Source: an uncultured Alphaproteobacteria bacterium
Lineage (GTDB): Bacteria; Pseudomonadota; Alphaproteobacteria; RF32; CAG-239
Reading direction: 5' to 3'
Assembly: GCA_902464275.1 (NCBI GenBank)
Contig: CABQIK010000010.1
Location: 1-56,950 of the forward strand
DNA length: 56,950 nucleotides
Below are positions 7,782-14,056 of this stretch, one piece after another. Numbering within the stretch: the stretch's first letter is position 1; every line of letters begins with the position of its first letter. Below the pieces are notes generated by a model. That model was given only the letters and a program-made list of their open reading frames with translations. It ran no database searches and was not told the DNA's origin. Made by a program: the position numbers and the translations under genes.

Positions 7782-8398
7782 TTTAATCTCTCCTCCAAGC
7801 AACTAACTGCATCTTTAGTCAATACAAGTTTGTCCTTTCTTAAGATGTCATAAACATTGGCACCGATTGTCGGCAAAACGTCAACGCCTGCGATATTGCG
7901 GCTTGCCAATGCAAAGTTTACATCTACTGACTTGCCGTCAATAACCAAGCAATTACTCAACCCGCAAGCCGCCAATTTGTTTTGCAAATCTTTAGTTTTC
8001 GGAGCTGACAATTTTGCCTCGTCAATAACAACAAGGTTGCCCTCTTTGGCTTTTGCCGAAAGAGCAGTTTTCAAACCGAGTTTTCTGAACTTTTTGGTCA
8101 GGTCATGTGAGTGGTCGCGAACAACCGGACCAAACACTATACCGCCTTTACGGAACTGAGTACCCTTACGAGAACCCTGACGAGCATTACCGCTGCCTTT
8201 TTGCTTAAACGGTTTAGCCGGAGTCAAGGCAACATCAGAGCGTCCTTTAGTCTGGTGAGTACCAGCCTGTTGGCGGGCGAGCTGCCACAAAACAACACGG
8301 TGTAAAATATCAGCGCGAACTTCCAATCCGAAAATTGAATCGTCAAGTTCAATAGTGCCAACATTTTTATTTTCTAAATTTAAGATGTCCTGTTTCAT
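7775..8398 (-). CDS. rplD: 50S ribosomal protein L4
   Basis: L4 extends a loop into the peptide tunnel. In E. coli it also represses the S10 operon, but no such leader was identified here. The 207-aa product carries the conserved loop block (SDVALTPAKPFKQKGSGNAR) and GIVFGPVVRDHSHDLTKKFR. Its stop codon overlaps the rplW start by 7 bases. The start at 8398 lies 20 bp past the rplC stop. Confidence 0.97.
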   Translation of the reverse strand: MKQDILNLENKNVGTIELDDSIFGLEVRADILHRVVLWQLARQQAGTHQTKGRSDVALTPAKPFKQKGSGNARQGSRKGTQFRKGGIVFGPVVRDHSHDLTKKFRKLGLKTALSAKAKEGNLVVIDEAKLSAPKTKDLQNKLAACGLSNCLVIDGKSVDVNFALASRNIAGVDVLPTIGANVYDILRKDKLVLTKDAVSCLEERLKW

Positions 8399-8418
8399 AA
8401 TTTACAATCCTTATAATC

Positions 8419-9141
8419 TTATGCATTCTCAGCTGAAGCTTCAGCTTTAACTGCAACAGGTTCATCAACTTTTTTCAATCCGGCAGGCATCGGCAACTGT
8501 ACGTTAGCTGCTTTTTTGATTGCATCGGTAACTCTAATCCAAGAGTTTTCAGACCCCGGAACGGCGCCTTTAACCATGAGCAAACCTTTATCAGCATCAA
8601 CGGCAACAACTTTAAGGTTTTGAACGGTTACGCGTTCAGCGCCCATATGTCCGGCCATTTTTTTGCCTTTAAATACTTTACCCGGATCCTGTCTTTGACC
8701 GGTAGAACCATGTGAACGGTGAGAAACTGAAACACCGTGGGTGGCTTCCAAACCGGCAAAGTTGTGACGCTTCATAACGCCGGCAAAGCCTTTACCGATT
8801 GAAGTTGAGCAAACATCAACATATTGCCCTGCAACAAAGTGTTCTACGGATAATTCATTACCAACCGACAAAAGGCAATCTTCAGATACTCTGAATTCGC
8901 CGAGTTTCTTTTTCGGTTCGGTGTTAGCTTTTGCAAAATGTCCCTTGAGAGGTTTGGATACATTTTTAGCCTTAACGGCGCCGGTTCCTAATTGAACGGC
9001 AGTATATCCGTCTTTCTCGGTCGTCTTAACTGCAATAACTTTCAAGCCGGCAACGCTCAATACCGTAACCGGAACATGAGTGCCGTCTGCTTCAAAGATG
9101 CGGGACATTCCTAATTTTTTTGCGATCAGACCTGTACGCAT
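8419..9141 (-). CDS. rplC: 50S ribosomal protein L3
   Basis: L3 initiates 50S assembly and reaches toward the peptidyl transferase centre. The 240-aa protein has the N-terminal GLIAKKLGMSRIFE, the central SHRSHGSTGQRQDPGKVFKG loop with the glutamine that PrmB methylates in other proteobacteria, and an alanine-rich tail after residue about 215. The ATG at 9141 has a GGAAGGA site about 8 bp upstream; an in-frame start 18 bp earlier lacks this support. A 64-bp gap separates it from rpsJ. Confidence 0.97.
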   Translation of the reverse strand: MRTGLIAKKLGMSRIFEADGTHVPVTVLSVAGLKVIAVKTTEKDGYTAVQLGTGAVKAKNVSKPLKGHFAKANTEPKKKLGEFRVSEDCLLSVGNELSVEHFVAGQYVDVCSTSIGKGFAGVMKRHNFAGLEATHGVSVSHRSHGSTGQRQDPGKVFKGKKMAGHMGAERVTVQNLKVVAVDADKGLLMVKGAVPGSENSWIRVTDAIKKAANVQLPMPAGLKKVDEPVAVKAEASAENA

Positions 9142-9205
9142 TATTATTTTTCCTTCCAATTGGTTGACGTCTCATATTTCAAAACGCCAACATTAAGATT
9201 TATTA

Positions 9206-9517
9206 TTACAATTTGATTTCTACATTAACGCCGGCAGCCAAATCAAGTTTCATTAAAGCATCAACTGTCTGCGGTGTAGGATCTACAATATCCAGAAGTC
9301 TTTTGTGAGTACGGATTTCAAACTGCTCACGTGACTTTTTATCAACGTGCGGAGAACGGTTTACCGTAAACTTTTCAATTCTGGTCGGCAGAGGAATGGG
9401 TCCTCTTACATTTGCCCCGGTTCTTTTGGCTGTGTGCACAATCTCTTTAGTGGAAAGATCAAGCAAACGATGGTCAAAAGCCTTGAGGCGAATTCTGATA
9501 TTTTGGGTTTCCATCAT
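9206..9517 (-). CDS. rpsJ: 30S ribosomal protein S10 (NusE)
   Basis: S10 is a 30S head protein and, as NusE, a transcription antitermination factor. From the ATG at 9517 the product is 103 aa, the family length, and contains IRIRLKAFDHRLLD, GPIPLPTRIEKFTVNRSPHV and RTHKRLLDIVDPT. Two ATGs stand side by side (9517 and 9514), with an AGGGA site 12 bp from the first. It is the first gene of the cluster; rpsL, rpsG, fusA and tuf do not lie directly upstream, so the 400-bp region beyond it should hold the operon promoter. Confidence 0.96.
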   Translation of the reverse strand: MMETQNIRIRLKAFDHRLLDLSTKEIVHTAKRTGANVRGPIPLPTRIEKFTVNRSPHVDKKSREQFEIRTHKRLLDIVDPTPQTVDALMKLDLAAGVNVEIKL

Positions 9518-9919
9518 ATTTTTATTTTTCCCTATAACTAAACGGCAAAAGTCACCATAACGGAACCCTGCCATTTACTTGTTAAAACTCCGGCAAACCA
9601 TTCTATAGCAACGATTCGCCCTATATTTTATATTTAACATCACCAGAGCTTGTTAAAGGCTCTGAACAAACGTTGTGAAGGGCTTATAACACAAGCCGCC
9701 GCGCTTTGCAAGAAAAAAATGCACAAAAAATGAAAAAAATATTAACGTCTCAAAAGCTTGCTCCGACTCTGTTTGAATCCTATCGCCGATTCGTTTCATT
9801 AACCGTTTTGAGTCTATTTTCACCACTTTGAGTCTAATTTTATATTTTAACCAAAGTTATATTTAATTTCGGCAATCAGAGCATAAATTATTGCATATAT
9901 TTTAAAAGGACGCCACATA
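9518..9919. promoter_or_regulatory. Divergent upstream region of rpsJ and the 9920 gene
   Basis: This 402-bp stretch has no convincing gene. It must hold the promoter of the ribosomal cluster (minus) and that of the secreted-protein gene (plus). Visible features are a 6-bp hairpin CAGAGC/GCTCTG near 9642-9662, AT-rich -10-like blocks near 9625 (minus) and 9895 (plus), and a tight group of GANTC sites at 9765-9834. No -35/-10 pair is strong enough to call on its own. Confidence 0.6.
9765..9834. promoter_or_regulatory. Cluster of five GANTC sites with a 20-bp direct repeat
   Basis: GANTC occurs at 9765, 9775, 9788, 9810 and 9830, with another at 9613. Random expectation at this base composition is well under one per 70 bp. 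Two of the sites lie in identical decamers TTTGAGTCTA (9807 and 9827) exactly 20 bp apart, on one face of the helix. A related TTTGAATCCTA lies at 9772. GANTC is the CcrM methylation site of alphaproteobacteria. The decamers could instead be a transcription factor site. Confidence 0.6.
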
Positions 9920-10348
9920 ATGAAAAAGACATTTATAATATCCCTGCTCTTTACTTTTCCGGCTTTGGCACAAACCCCTACTATCGTTTACGGCTCGGCC
10001 GAGACTGCAAGCGGCAAACCCGACACATATATTGTAACTCAGCCCGCCAACGCCCCTAACCCGCTCGGCAATCCGATAGTCGTTGCTCCGCAAACTCAGT
10101 ATGAAACTCCATCGCTTCAAACACAACCGATAGCGGAAAAGCCGCAACCCGACATCATTAATCAAAGCGCACCACAAAATCCGGCGCCTTTTTCAGAATC
10201 ACCCAAACAAGAAAATTCACAAATTCAAAACACGCTTTATCAGGGTGGCAATCGCATATATGATGTTCAATCATTTCCGCTAAGCGACGTTAAAACCGTT
10301 ACCGAACCTAATATTCAGCCCACTATCAGCACTTATCCTGAATATTAA
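9920..10348 (+). CDS. Small secreted Pro/Gln-rich protein, unknown function
   Basis: The 142-aa product begins with a clear Sec signal peptide (MKKTFIISLLFTFPALA, cleavage likely after ALA at about residue 17). The rest is low-complexity, rich in Pro, Gln, Asn and Thr, without cysteine or membrane segments. It looks like an exported, mostly unstructured protein. AAAGGA lies about 9 bp before the ATG. It is divergent from the ribosomal cluster and shares its upstream region with the GANTC cluster. Its stop codon overlaps that of trmB on the other strand. No family was recognised. Confidence 0.7.
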   Translation: MKKTFIISLLFTFPALAQTPTIVYGSAETASGKPDTYIVTQPANAPNPLGNPIVVAPQTQYETPSLQTQPIAEKPQPDIINQSAPQNPAPFSESPKQENSQIQNTLYQGGNRIYDVQSFPLSDVKTVTEPNIQPTISTYPEY

Positions 10349-11070
10349 ATTCGCTCATAGTCAAAAAACACCGGCTTGCGCCCTTCGCGCAACGCCTTTT
10401 GCTGATATTTGGTTTTGACCCAATCGGCCGGCGGATTGCGCCAGTCATCAGAACATTTGGCCGTCCACTTAAAATCCGCACAAGCGTGCATGGTACGCAA
10501 AGTCCATGCCTTGTATACCTTATGGTCGGTGGCAATACGCAAAATTCCGCCTTTGCGGATAATTCGCGCCAACTCTTTCAGATTATCAGGGTTTACAAAA
10601 CGGCGCGCGGCATGGCGTTTCTTCGGCCACGGATCCGGAAACAACAAAAACACTTTATCGGCAAAACCGTCCGGAATTTTTTGAAACAGCAGTCTTGCGT
10701 CATCGGCAAAAACTCTCACATTATCTTCCCGCTCCGGCAACAATTTAATATCGTCGGGCAAATCGGCGCCTTCCTTAATTCCGGTCAAAAGCGAGAGCAA
10801 ATTGGCAATCCCGTTTTGAAAAACTTCCAACCCGATAAACCCGACATTCGGGTTGCGCTTAGCCTGTTCTGCCAAATGCACCCCGTCGCCGAAACCTATT
10901 TCCAAATAAACCTTATCAACCGGTTTCCCGAACATGGTTTGTTTATCAAACACCGTATTTTCATCAATTTTGATTTTGGGCAAAAAGCGTTCAAGCAACG
11001 TGCTTTTGGCTTTGCGAATAACTCGCCCCTTGCGGCGACCGAAAAATTTAGGCTGATTAATTTCCTGCAT
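10345..11070 (-). CDS. trmB: tRNA (guanine-N7-)-methyltransferase
   Basis: TrmB methylates G46 of tRNA at N7 using S-adenosylmethionine. The 241-aa product has the SAM-binding motif EIGFGDGVHL near residue 60, the acidic motif IGLEVFQNGI, the family motif FPDPWPKKRHAARR and the RIATDHKVY block. The ATG at 11070 fits family length and has GGGAAC about 7 bp upstream. That site lies in the 3' arm of the terminator hairpin of the upstream regulator gene, so folding of the hairpin could hide it. metK, which often separates the regulator from trmB in alphaproteobacteria, is missing here. Confidence 0.95.
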   Translation of the reverse strand: MQEINQPKFFGRRKGRVIRKAKSTLLERFLPKIKIDENTVFDKQTMFGKPVDKVYLEIGFGDGVHLAEQAKRNPNVGFIGLEVFQNGIANLLSLLTGIKEGADLPDDIKLLPEREDNVRVFADDARLLFQKIPDGFADKVFLLFPDPWPKKRHAARRFVNPDNLKELARIIRKGGILRIATDHKVYKAWTLRTMHACADFKWTAKCSDDWRNPPADWVKTKYQQKALREGRKPVFFDYERI

Positions 11071-11105
11071 AAAAAATGTTCCCACATTATTAAATATGGG
11101 AACAT
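11071..11105 (-). terminator. Intrinsic terminator between the XRE gene and trmB
   Basis: ATGTTCCCA (11105-11097) and TGGGAACAT (11084-11076) pair perfectly over 9 bp with a 12-nt loop. Six Ts follow on the minus strand and abut the trmB ATG. The 3' arm also holds the only ribosome-binding-like sequence of trmB. Confidence 0.85.
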
Positions 11106-11136
11106 CATTAAACTAAATCCGACTAATAATCAAGAC

Positions 11137-11634
11137 TTATTCTTCGTCACTCGGCATTGTTGAGTTTGAAGTAGACATACTGATAATCAAATCAAACAAG
11201 TGCTTGGCAATAGTGCGGTTAGAAATGCGATAATAAGCGCGAACCAATTCCAAAGTTTCTTTTCTGCTCATCGGGTCTAAGTCCATTTCCTGATTTTCTT
11301 CAGCAAACAAACAAGTTTCGTCATTTTCCGGAACGGTCAACATCATCGGGCTTTTTTCAGCCGTGTTTTTATCCATATCTTCAAAGAAAAAGTCCATTGA
11401 AACTTTCAGCACGCGGCTGATGTCCCACAAACGGCTGGCACCTACACGGTTAAAACCTTTTTCGTACTTCTGAACCTGTTGGAAAGTCAGGCCCAATTTA
11501 CGAGCCAAAAATTGTTGACTGTAACCCAATATCGTTCTGCGCAGACGAATACGACTGCCAACGTGAACATCAACCGGATTAGGAGCGCCGTCAGCATCTC
11601 TGCCACGGAGCGATTTAATCTTTTGCAATACCAT
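11137..11634 (-). CDS. XRE-family helix-turn-helix transcriptional regulator
   Basis: The 165-aa protein has an N-terminal XRE/Cro helix-turn-helix (residues about 25-80) with the alphaproteobacterial signature GYSQQFLARKLGLTFQQVQK and NRVGASRLWDISRVL, then a C-terminal region without a recognised domain. Proteins of this type typically lie between lnt and metK-trmB in alphaproteobacteria. Here trmB follows directly and a decayed lnt end lies upstream, which supports the assignment to that conserved neighbourhood. The target is unknown. It ends at an intrinsic terminator. Confidence 0.9.
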   Translation of the reverse strand: MVLQKIKSLRGRDADGAPNPVDVHVGSRIRLRRTILGYSQQFLARKLGLTFQQVQKYEKGFNRVGASRLWDISRVLKVSMDFFFEDMDKNTAEKSPMMLTVPENDETCLFAEENQEMDLDPMSRKETLELVRAYYRISNRTIAKHLFDLIISMSTSNSTMPSDEE

Positions 11635-11750
11635 GTGCGGGTCCCTTCATAAATAAAAAATTAACTCAATTAAACTATATGTATATAACCCTTTATAATT
11701 GTAAAAGTCAACTGTTTTTTGCTGTATCATCAGCGGGCAATTTTTATATA

Positions 11751-11886
11751 TGAGCAATATTAACAAAATCAAGGACATAATAGCATTTATTACTCTGCCG
11801 CCGATACCTGCATAAATTGTGGATATTTTAGAATGATAAAACCGCTTTCCGCCCAAACCGATTACCCCAACCAGAGCCTTCACCAC
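11751..11886 (-). pseudogene. Relic of the 3' end of an lnt gene
   Basis: Positions 11765-11839 align without gaps to 20157-20231, the 3' end of the intact lnt, at 52 of 75 bases. The encoded peptide matches around YHSKISTIYAGIGG and RVINAIMSLILLILL, against YHLKVFTLYSHIGG and KTINALMLLILCALL in Lnt. The catalytic domain is gone. A 79-aa reading frame (11647-11886) remains open but is probably not a functional gene. The relic lies in the same orientation as xre and just upstream of it, the usual place of lnt in alphaproteobacteria. The rest of 11635-12064 shows no gene. Confidence 0.7.
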
Positions 11887-12064
11887 CCTTTAAAAGCCTG
11901 CAAAAGTAAATAGAATAAGCTTTAGCAATGTGTAGTCATCCCCTTTTTTATGTTCGTTTATAATATTCACGCTGCATTGTGTAATTTTTATCTGTTTTTT
12001 ATTGACCTTTGGCACAATTTTTTTTACAGTGTTCATAGATTAATATTTTTAAATTTATATAGAT

Positions 12065-12190
12065 ATGGATACATTAACCTGGATTGTTGTTTCTATTTTT
12101 TTGCTCTTCTGCTTGATTTTAATAACAACCGGTTTTACCAAACCGATTCCTCCGGCAGAACCCAAAAAAGAGAACGAAAAGAAGAACTAA
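12065..12190 (+). CDS. 41-aa single-span membrane peptide (candidate)
   Basis: The frame encodes MDTLTWIVVSIFLLFCLI followed by a few more hydrophobic residues, a Pro-rich turn (TKPIPPAEP) and a Lys/Glu tail. This is the layout of a small inner-membrane protein with one transmembrane helix at about residues 5-23. It stops just before a strong bidirectional terminator, which favours real transcription. No good ribosome-binding site is visible upstream (ATTTATATAG), so the call is uncertain. An overlapping 84-aa frame reads the same DNA as a biased sequence and was rejected. Confidence 0.45.
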   Translation: MDTLTWIVVSIFLLFCLILITTGFTKPIPPAEPKKENEKKN

Positions 12191-12213
12191 AAAAGAAGAA
12201 CTAAAATTGCATC

Positions 12214-12258
12214 AAAAAAGAGTTGCCTTTCTCTAATATAAGAACGCAACTCTTTTTT
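12214..12258. terminator. Bidirectional terminator
   Basis: AAAAAAGAGTTGC (12214-12226) and GCAACTCTTTTTT (12246-12258) form a 13-bp stem with T runs on both strands. It serves the minus-strand gene ending at 12257, whose TAA lies in the stem, and the small plus-strand frame ending at 12190. Confidence 0.9.
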
Positions 12259-12904
12259 ATTGCAACAATTCGCGAGTGCTTTGCTCAATTTCTTTAATTC
12301 GCCGATAATGTTTGCGATTTTTGGTATGCTTATAAATACGCAGCAAACGAGCGCAAATTTTCAAAATATTTTCACCTTTTTCCAAGTCTGATATATTTTC
12401 CGCCATTACATAACTCAAAGCATATTCTAAGTATTTTGCCTGTTGTTTCACATCATCGGTCTGCTTGGCAAGCTCCGAAAAAGCCTGCCTTTTCATACAA
12501 TTTTCTTCCGATATGGCAATTTGCTCCATGGTTTTATGCCAATTATTTTCATCATGCAATTCGGCATAAATGCGGGCGATTTTTTCAAGCGCGGCACGCT
12601 TTTCAGCTATACTATGCGCAAACGGCAATGAATCATTATAATATTGCAACGCCTGTAAATAATTTTGCAAATGCGGAAAATTAGCATTTTTAATCATAAA
12701 TATGTCGCCGATATTGTTATATGTCAAAAACAAAATTTGGTGACGCTCCGCTGTTTCATCATTGAAATACCCTAAACATTCCGTACAATAATTAATAATA
12801 CGATTATACGCCATAACCTTGTCATCGGTATTGCGCATCAGCGCGGCCTGTTTACAAGCTTTTTGATAAGCTTTAATCAAAGTATACGGCTTGGCTTGCA
12901 GCAT
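12257..12904 (-). CDS. Helical TPR-like protein, unknown function
   Basis: The 215-aa product has no signal peptide and is almost all helical. Repeated pairs of helices with Tyr, Ala and Leu in TPR-like spacing are visible, for example LTYNNIGDIFMI, LQNYLQALQYYNDSL and AALEKIARIYAEL. A soluble scaffold of degenerate tetratricopeptide-type repeats is the best structural guess. It starts 11 bp after the DUF2769-like gene on the same strand, so the two probably form an operon ending at the terminator around 12236. Function is unknown. Confidence 0.75.
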   Translation of the reverse strand: MLQAKPYTLIKAYQKACKQAALMRNTDDKVMAYNRIINYCTECLGYFNDETAERHQILFLTYNNIGDIFMIKNANFPHLQNYLQALQYYNDSLPFAHSIAEKRAALEKIARIYAELHDENNWHKTMEQIAISEENCMKRQAFSELAKQTDDVKQQAKYLEYALSYVMAENISDLEKGENILKICARLLRIYKHTKNRKHYRRIKEIEQSTRELLQ

Positions 12905-12915
12905 ATTTATTTACC

Positions 12916-13191
12916 TTACATACCGCCGGTTTTAAGGCAATAATCATGGTGGTTAAGCCCGTATTTTTGGTAAATCTGACATTTTTCACATAAACAACCG
13001 CGGTCAAGATGAATACAGTTGCTTTTTTCAAAGGCGCAAAACATTTTTTCATAATGAGCGGTATTTTTAACATCGTCATCTGAACGATTAATATTCTTTT
13101 GCGCGTTTTTTAATTTGCAAACCGGCGAATATGACGGGCAATACATACAAATGCAGTGCGCTAAATTTTCCGAAGTTTTATCTACTTTCAT
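12916..13191 (-). CDS. Cysteine-rich DUF2769-like protein
   Basis: The 91-aa protein has two cysteine clusters: CICMYCPSYSPVC near residue 13 and FCAFEKSNCIHLDRGCLCEKC in the second half, then a final cysteine near DYC. This pattern, including CPSY and GCxCxxC, resembles DUF2769 proteins, which I associate mainly with archaea and anaerobic bacteria; metal binding is likely but not shown. The ATG at 13191 is chosen for its AAAGGAG site 6 bp upstream. An upstream in-frame start at 13248 lacks one. It is followed by the TPR-like gene. Confidence 0.75.
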   Translation of the reverse strand: MKVDKTSENLAHCICMYCPSYSPVCKLKNAQKNINRSDDDVKNTAHYEKMFCAFEKSNCIHLDRGCLCEKCQIYQKYGLNHHDYCLKTGGM

Positions 13192-13272
13192 GGTATTCTC
13201 CTTTGATTGACATATTATGGAGATATGCCCTGAAAGATTTAAAAACAAGCCGAGGGCTACATAGACTTATGT

Positions 13273-13560
13273 TTAAATACGTTCAAAAATTCCGTCGGTT
13301 ATTTCCGGTAAAAAAAAGTTGGTAACGGAGGGCTTAAATTCAACCCCGTCAACCCGCGCCAACCACGGCCCTTTATAGCAGGCGAGCACCATATCTTCAA
13401 CCGGCTTTTCATCGCCCCGCATTAAAACCTCAACGCTACCGTCTTCGGCATTGCGCACCCAGCCCGAAATTCCGCCGATTTGCAGAGCTTGTTTTTCAGC
13501 CCATCGGCGAAACCCGACGCCTTGAACCCGACCTCTGATTTTTAAATAAACCTCTTTCAT
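13273..13560 (-). CDS. acyP: Acylphosphatase
   Basis: Acylphosphatases hydrolyse carboxyl-phosphate bonds such as those of acetyl phosphate and carbamoyl phosphate. The 95-aa product has the alpha/beta family length and the signature GRVQGVGFRRWA, with the phosphate-binding arginine, plus GWVRNAEDGSVEV with the catalytic asparagine. Its ATG overlaps the end of the ATP12-like gene by 4 bases (ATGA), suggesting coupled translation at the end of the 17093-13273 run. Confidence 0.93.
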   Translation of the reverse strand: MKEVYLKIRGRVQGVGFRRWAEKQALQIGGISGWVRNAEDGSVEVLMRGDEKPVEDMVLACYKGPWLARVDGVEFKPSVTNFFLPEITDGIFERI

Positions 13561-14054
13561 TGACGTAAATATTTTTCCGCGCTGATAAGCGAATCTTTAA
13601 TACTGTTGCGGCGCGCTTCCGCCACCGGTTCACTGCCCCACTTACGCGCCTGATAAAGTTCTTCCAACTCTGAAAGTTCAAAGGCTTCCGTTGCGCTGAT
13701 GCGCCCTTTTATCATGGCCACCGCCAACAAAACCGAACGCATGTTTAAGGCCGCGATATAAAAAGACGTCAGTTCTTTATCAGACAAATTATCCAAATAT
13801 TTTTTCAGCTCAAGCGAAGCTTTTTTATCGGTTTTTTCAGCTTCAAGCGAGGTTGTTTGCTTAAAACGGGCATTAAGAGTATTGTCCACCCATTTTAAAA
13901 TCGGCAGCCATTTTTCCTGTTGTTCCTGCTTAACTTCTTTATCGGTACTCCAAAAAAGCAACACATCATTTAAGGCAAAATTAACCAACCTATCAATAAT
14001 TTCAGGGCGGTGTTGTTTAATATCTTTTTCAACTTGTTTAAGGTTTTGTTCCAT
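13557..14054 (-). CDS. ATP12-family F1 ATPase assembly chaperone, C-terminal domain only
   Basis: ATP12 binds the alpha subunit during F1-ATPase assembly. The 165-aa product matches the helical C-terminal part of the family: LVNFALNDVLLFWSTDKE, EKWLPILKWVDNTLNARF, LTSFYIAALNMRSVLLAVAM and SELEELYQARKWG. The family is usually about 230-260 aa with an N-terminal beta-rich domain. Here the protein starts about 20 residues before the helical part, so that domain is absent. Location downstream of an RluC-type synthase fits the alphaproteobacterial ATP12 neighbourhood. The short form may still function or may be a lineage-specific reduction. Confidence 0.75.
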   Translation of the reverse strand: MEQNLKQVEKDIKQHRPEIIDRLVNFALNDVLLFWSTDKEVKQEQQEKWLPILKWVDNTLNARFKQTTSLEAEKTDKKASLELKKYLDNLSDKELTSFYIAALNMRSVLLAVAMIKGRISATEAFELSELEELYQARKWGSEPVAEARRNSIKDSLISAEKYLRQ

Positions 14055-14056
14055 AA

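Noticed and set aside
10399..11163. A 254-aa open frame on the plus strand opposite trmB
   Set aside because: It is antisense to a clear trmB, has no ribosome-binding site and no domain; the opening follows from trmB codon use.
11950..12204. An 84-aa plus-strand frame with many aromatic residues
   Set aside because: It overlaps the better small membrane frame at 12065-12190 and reads AT-rich DNA as Phe/Tyr/Leu.
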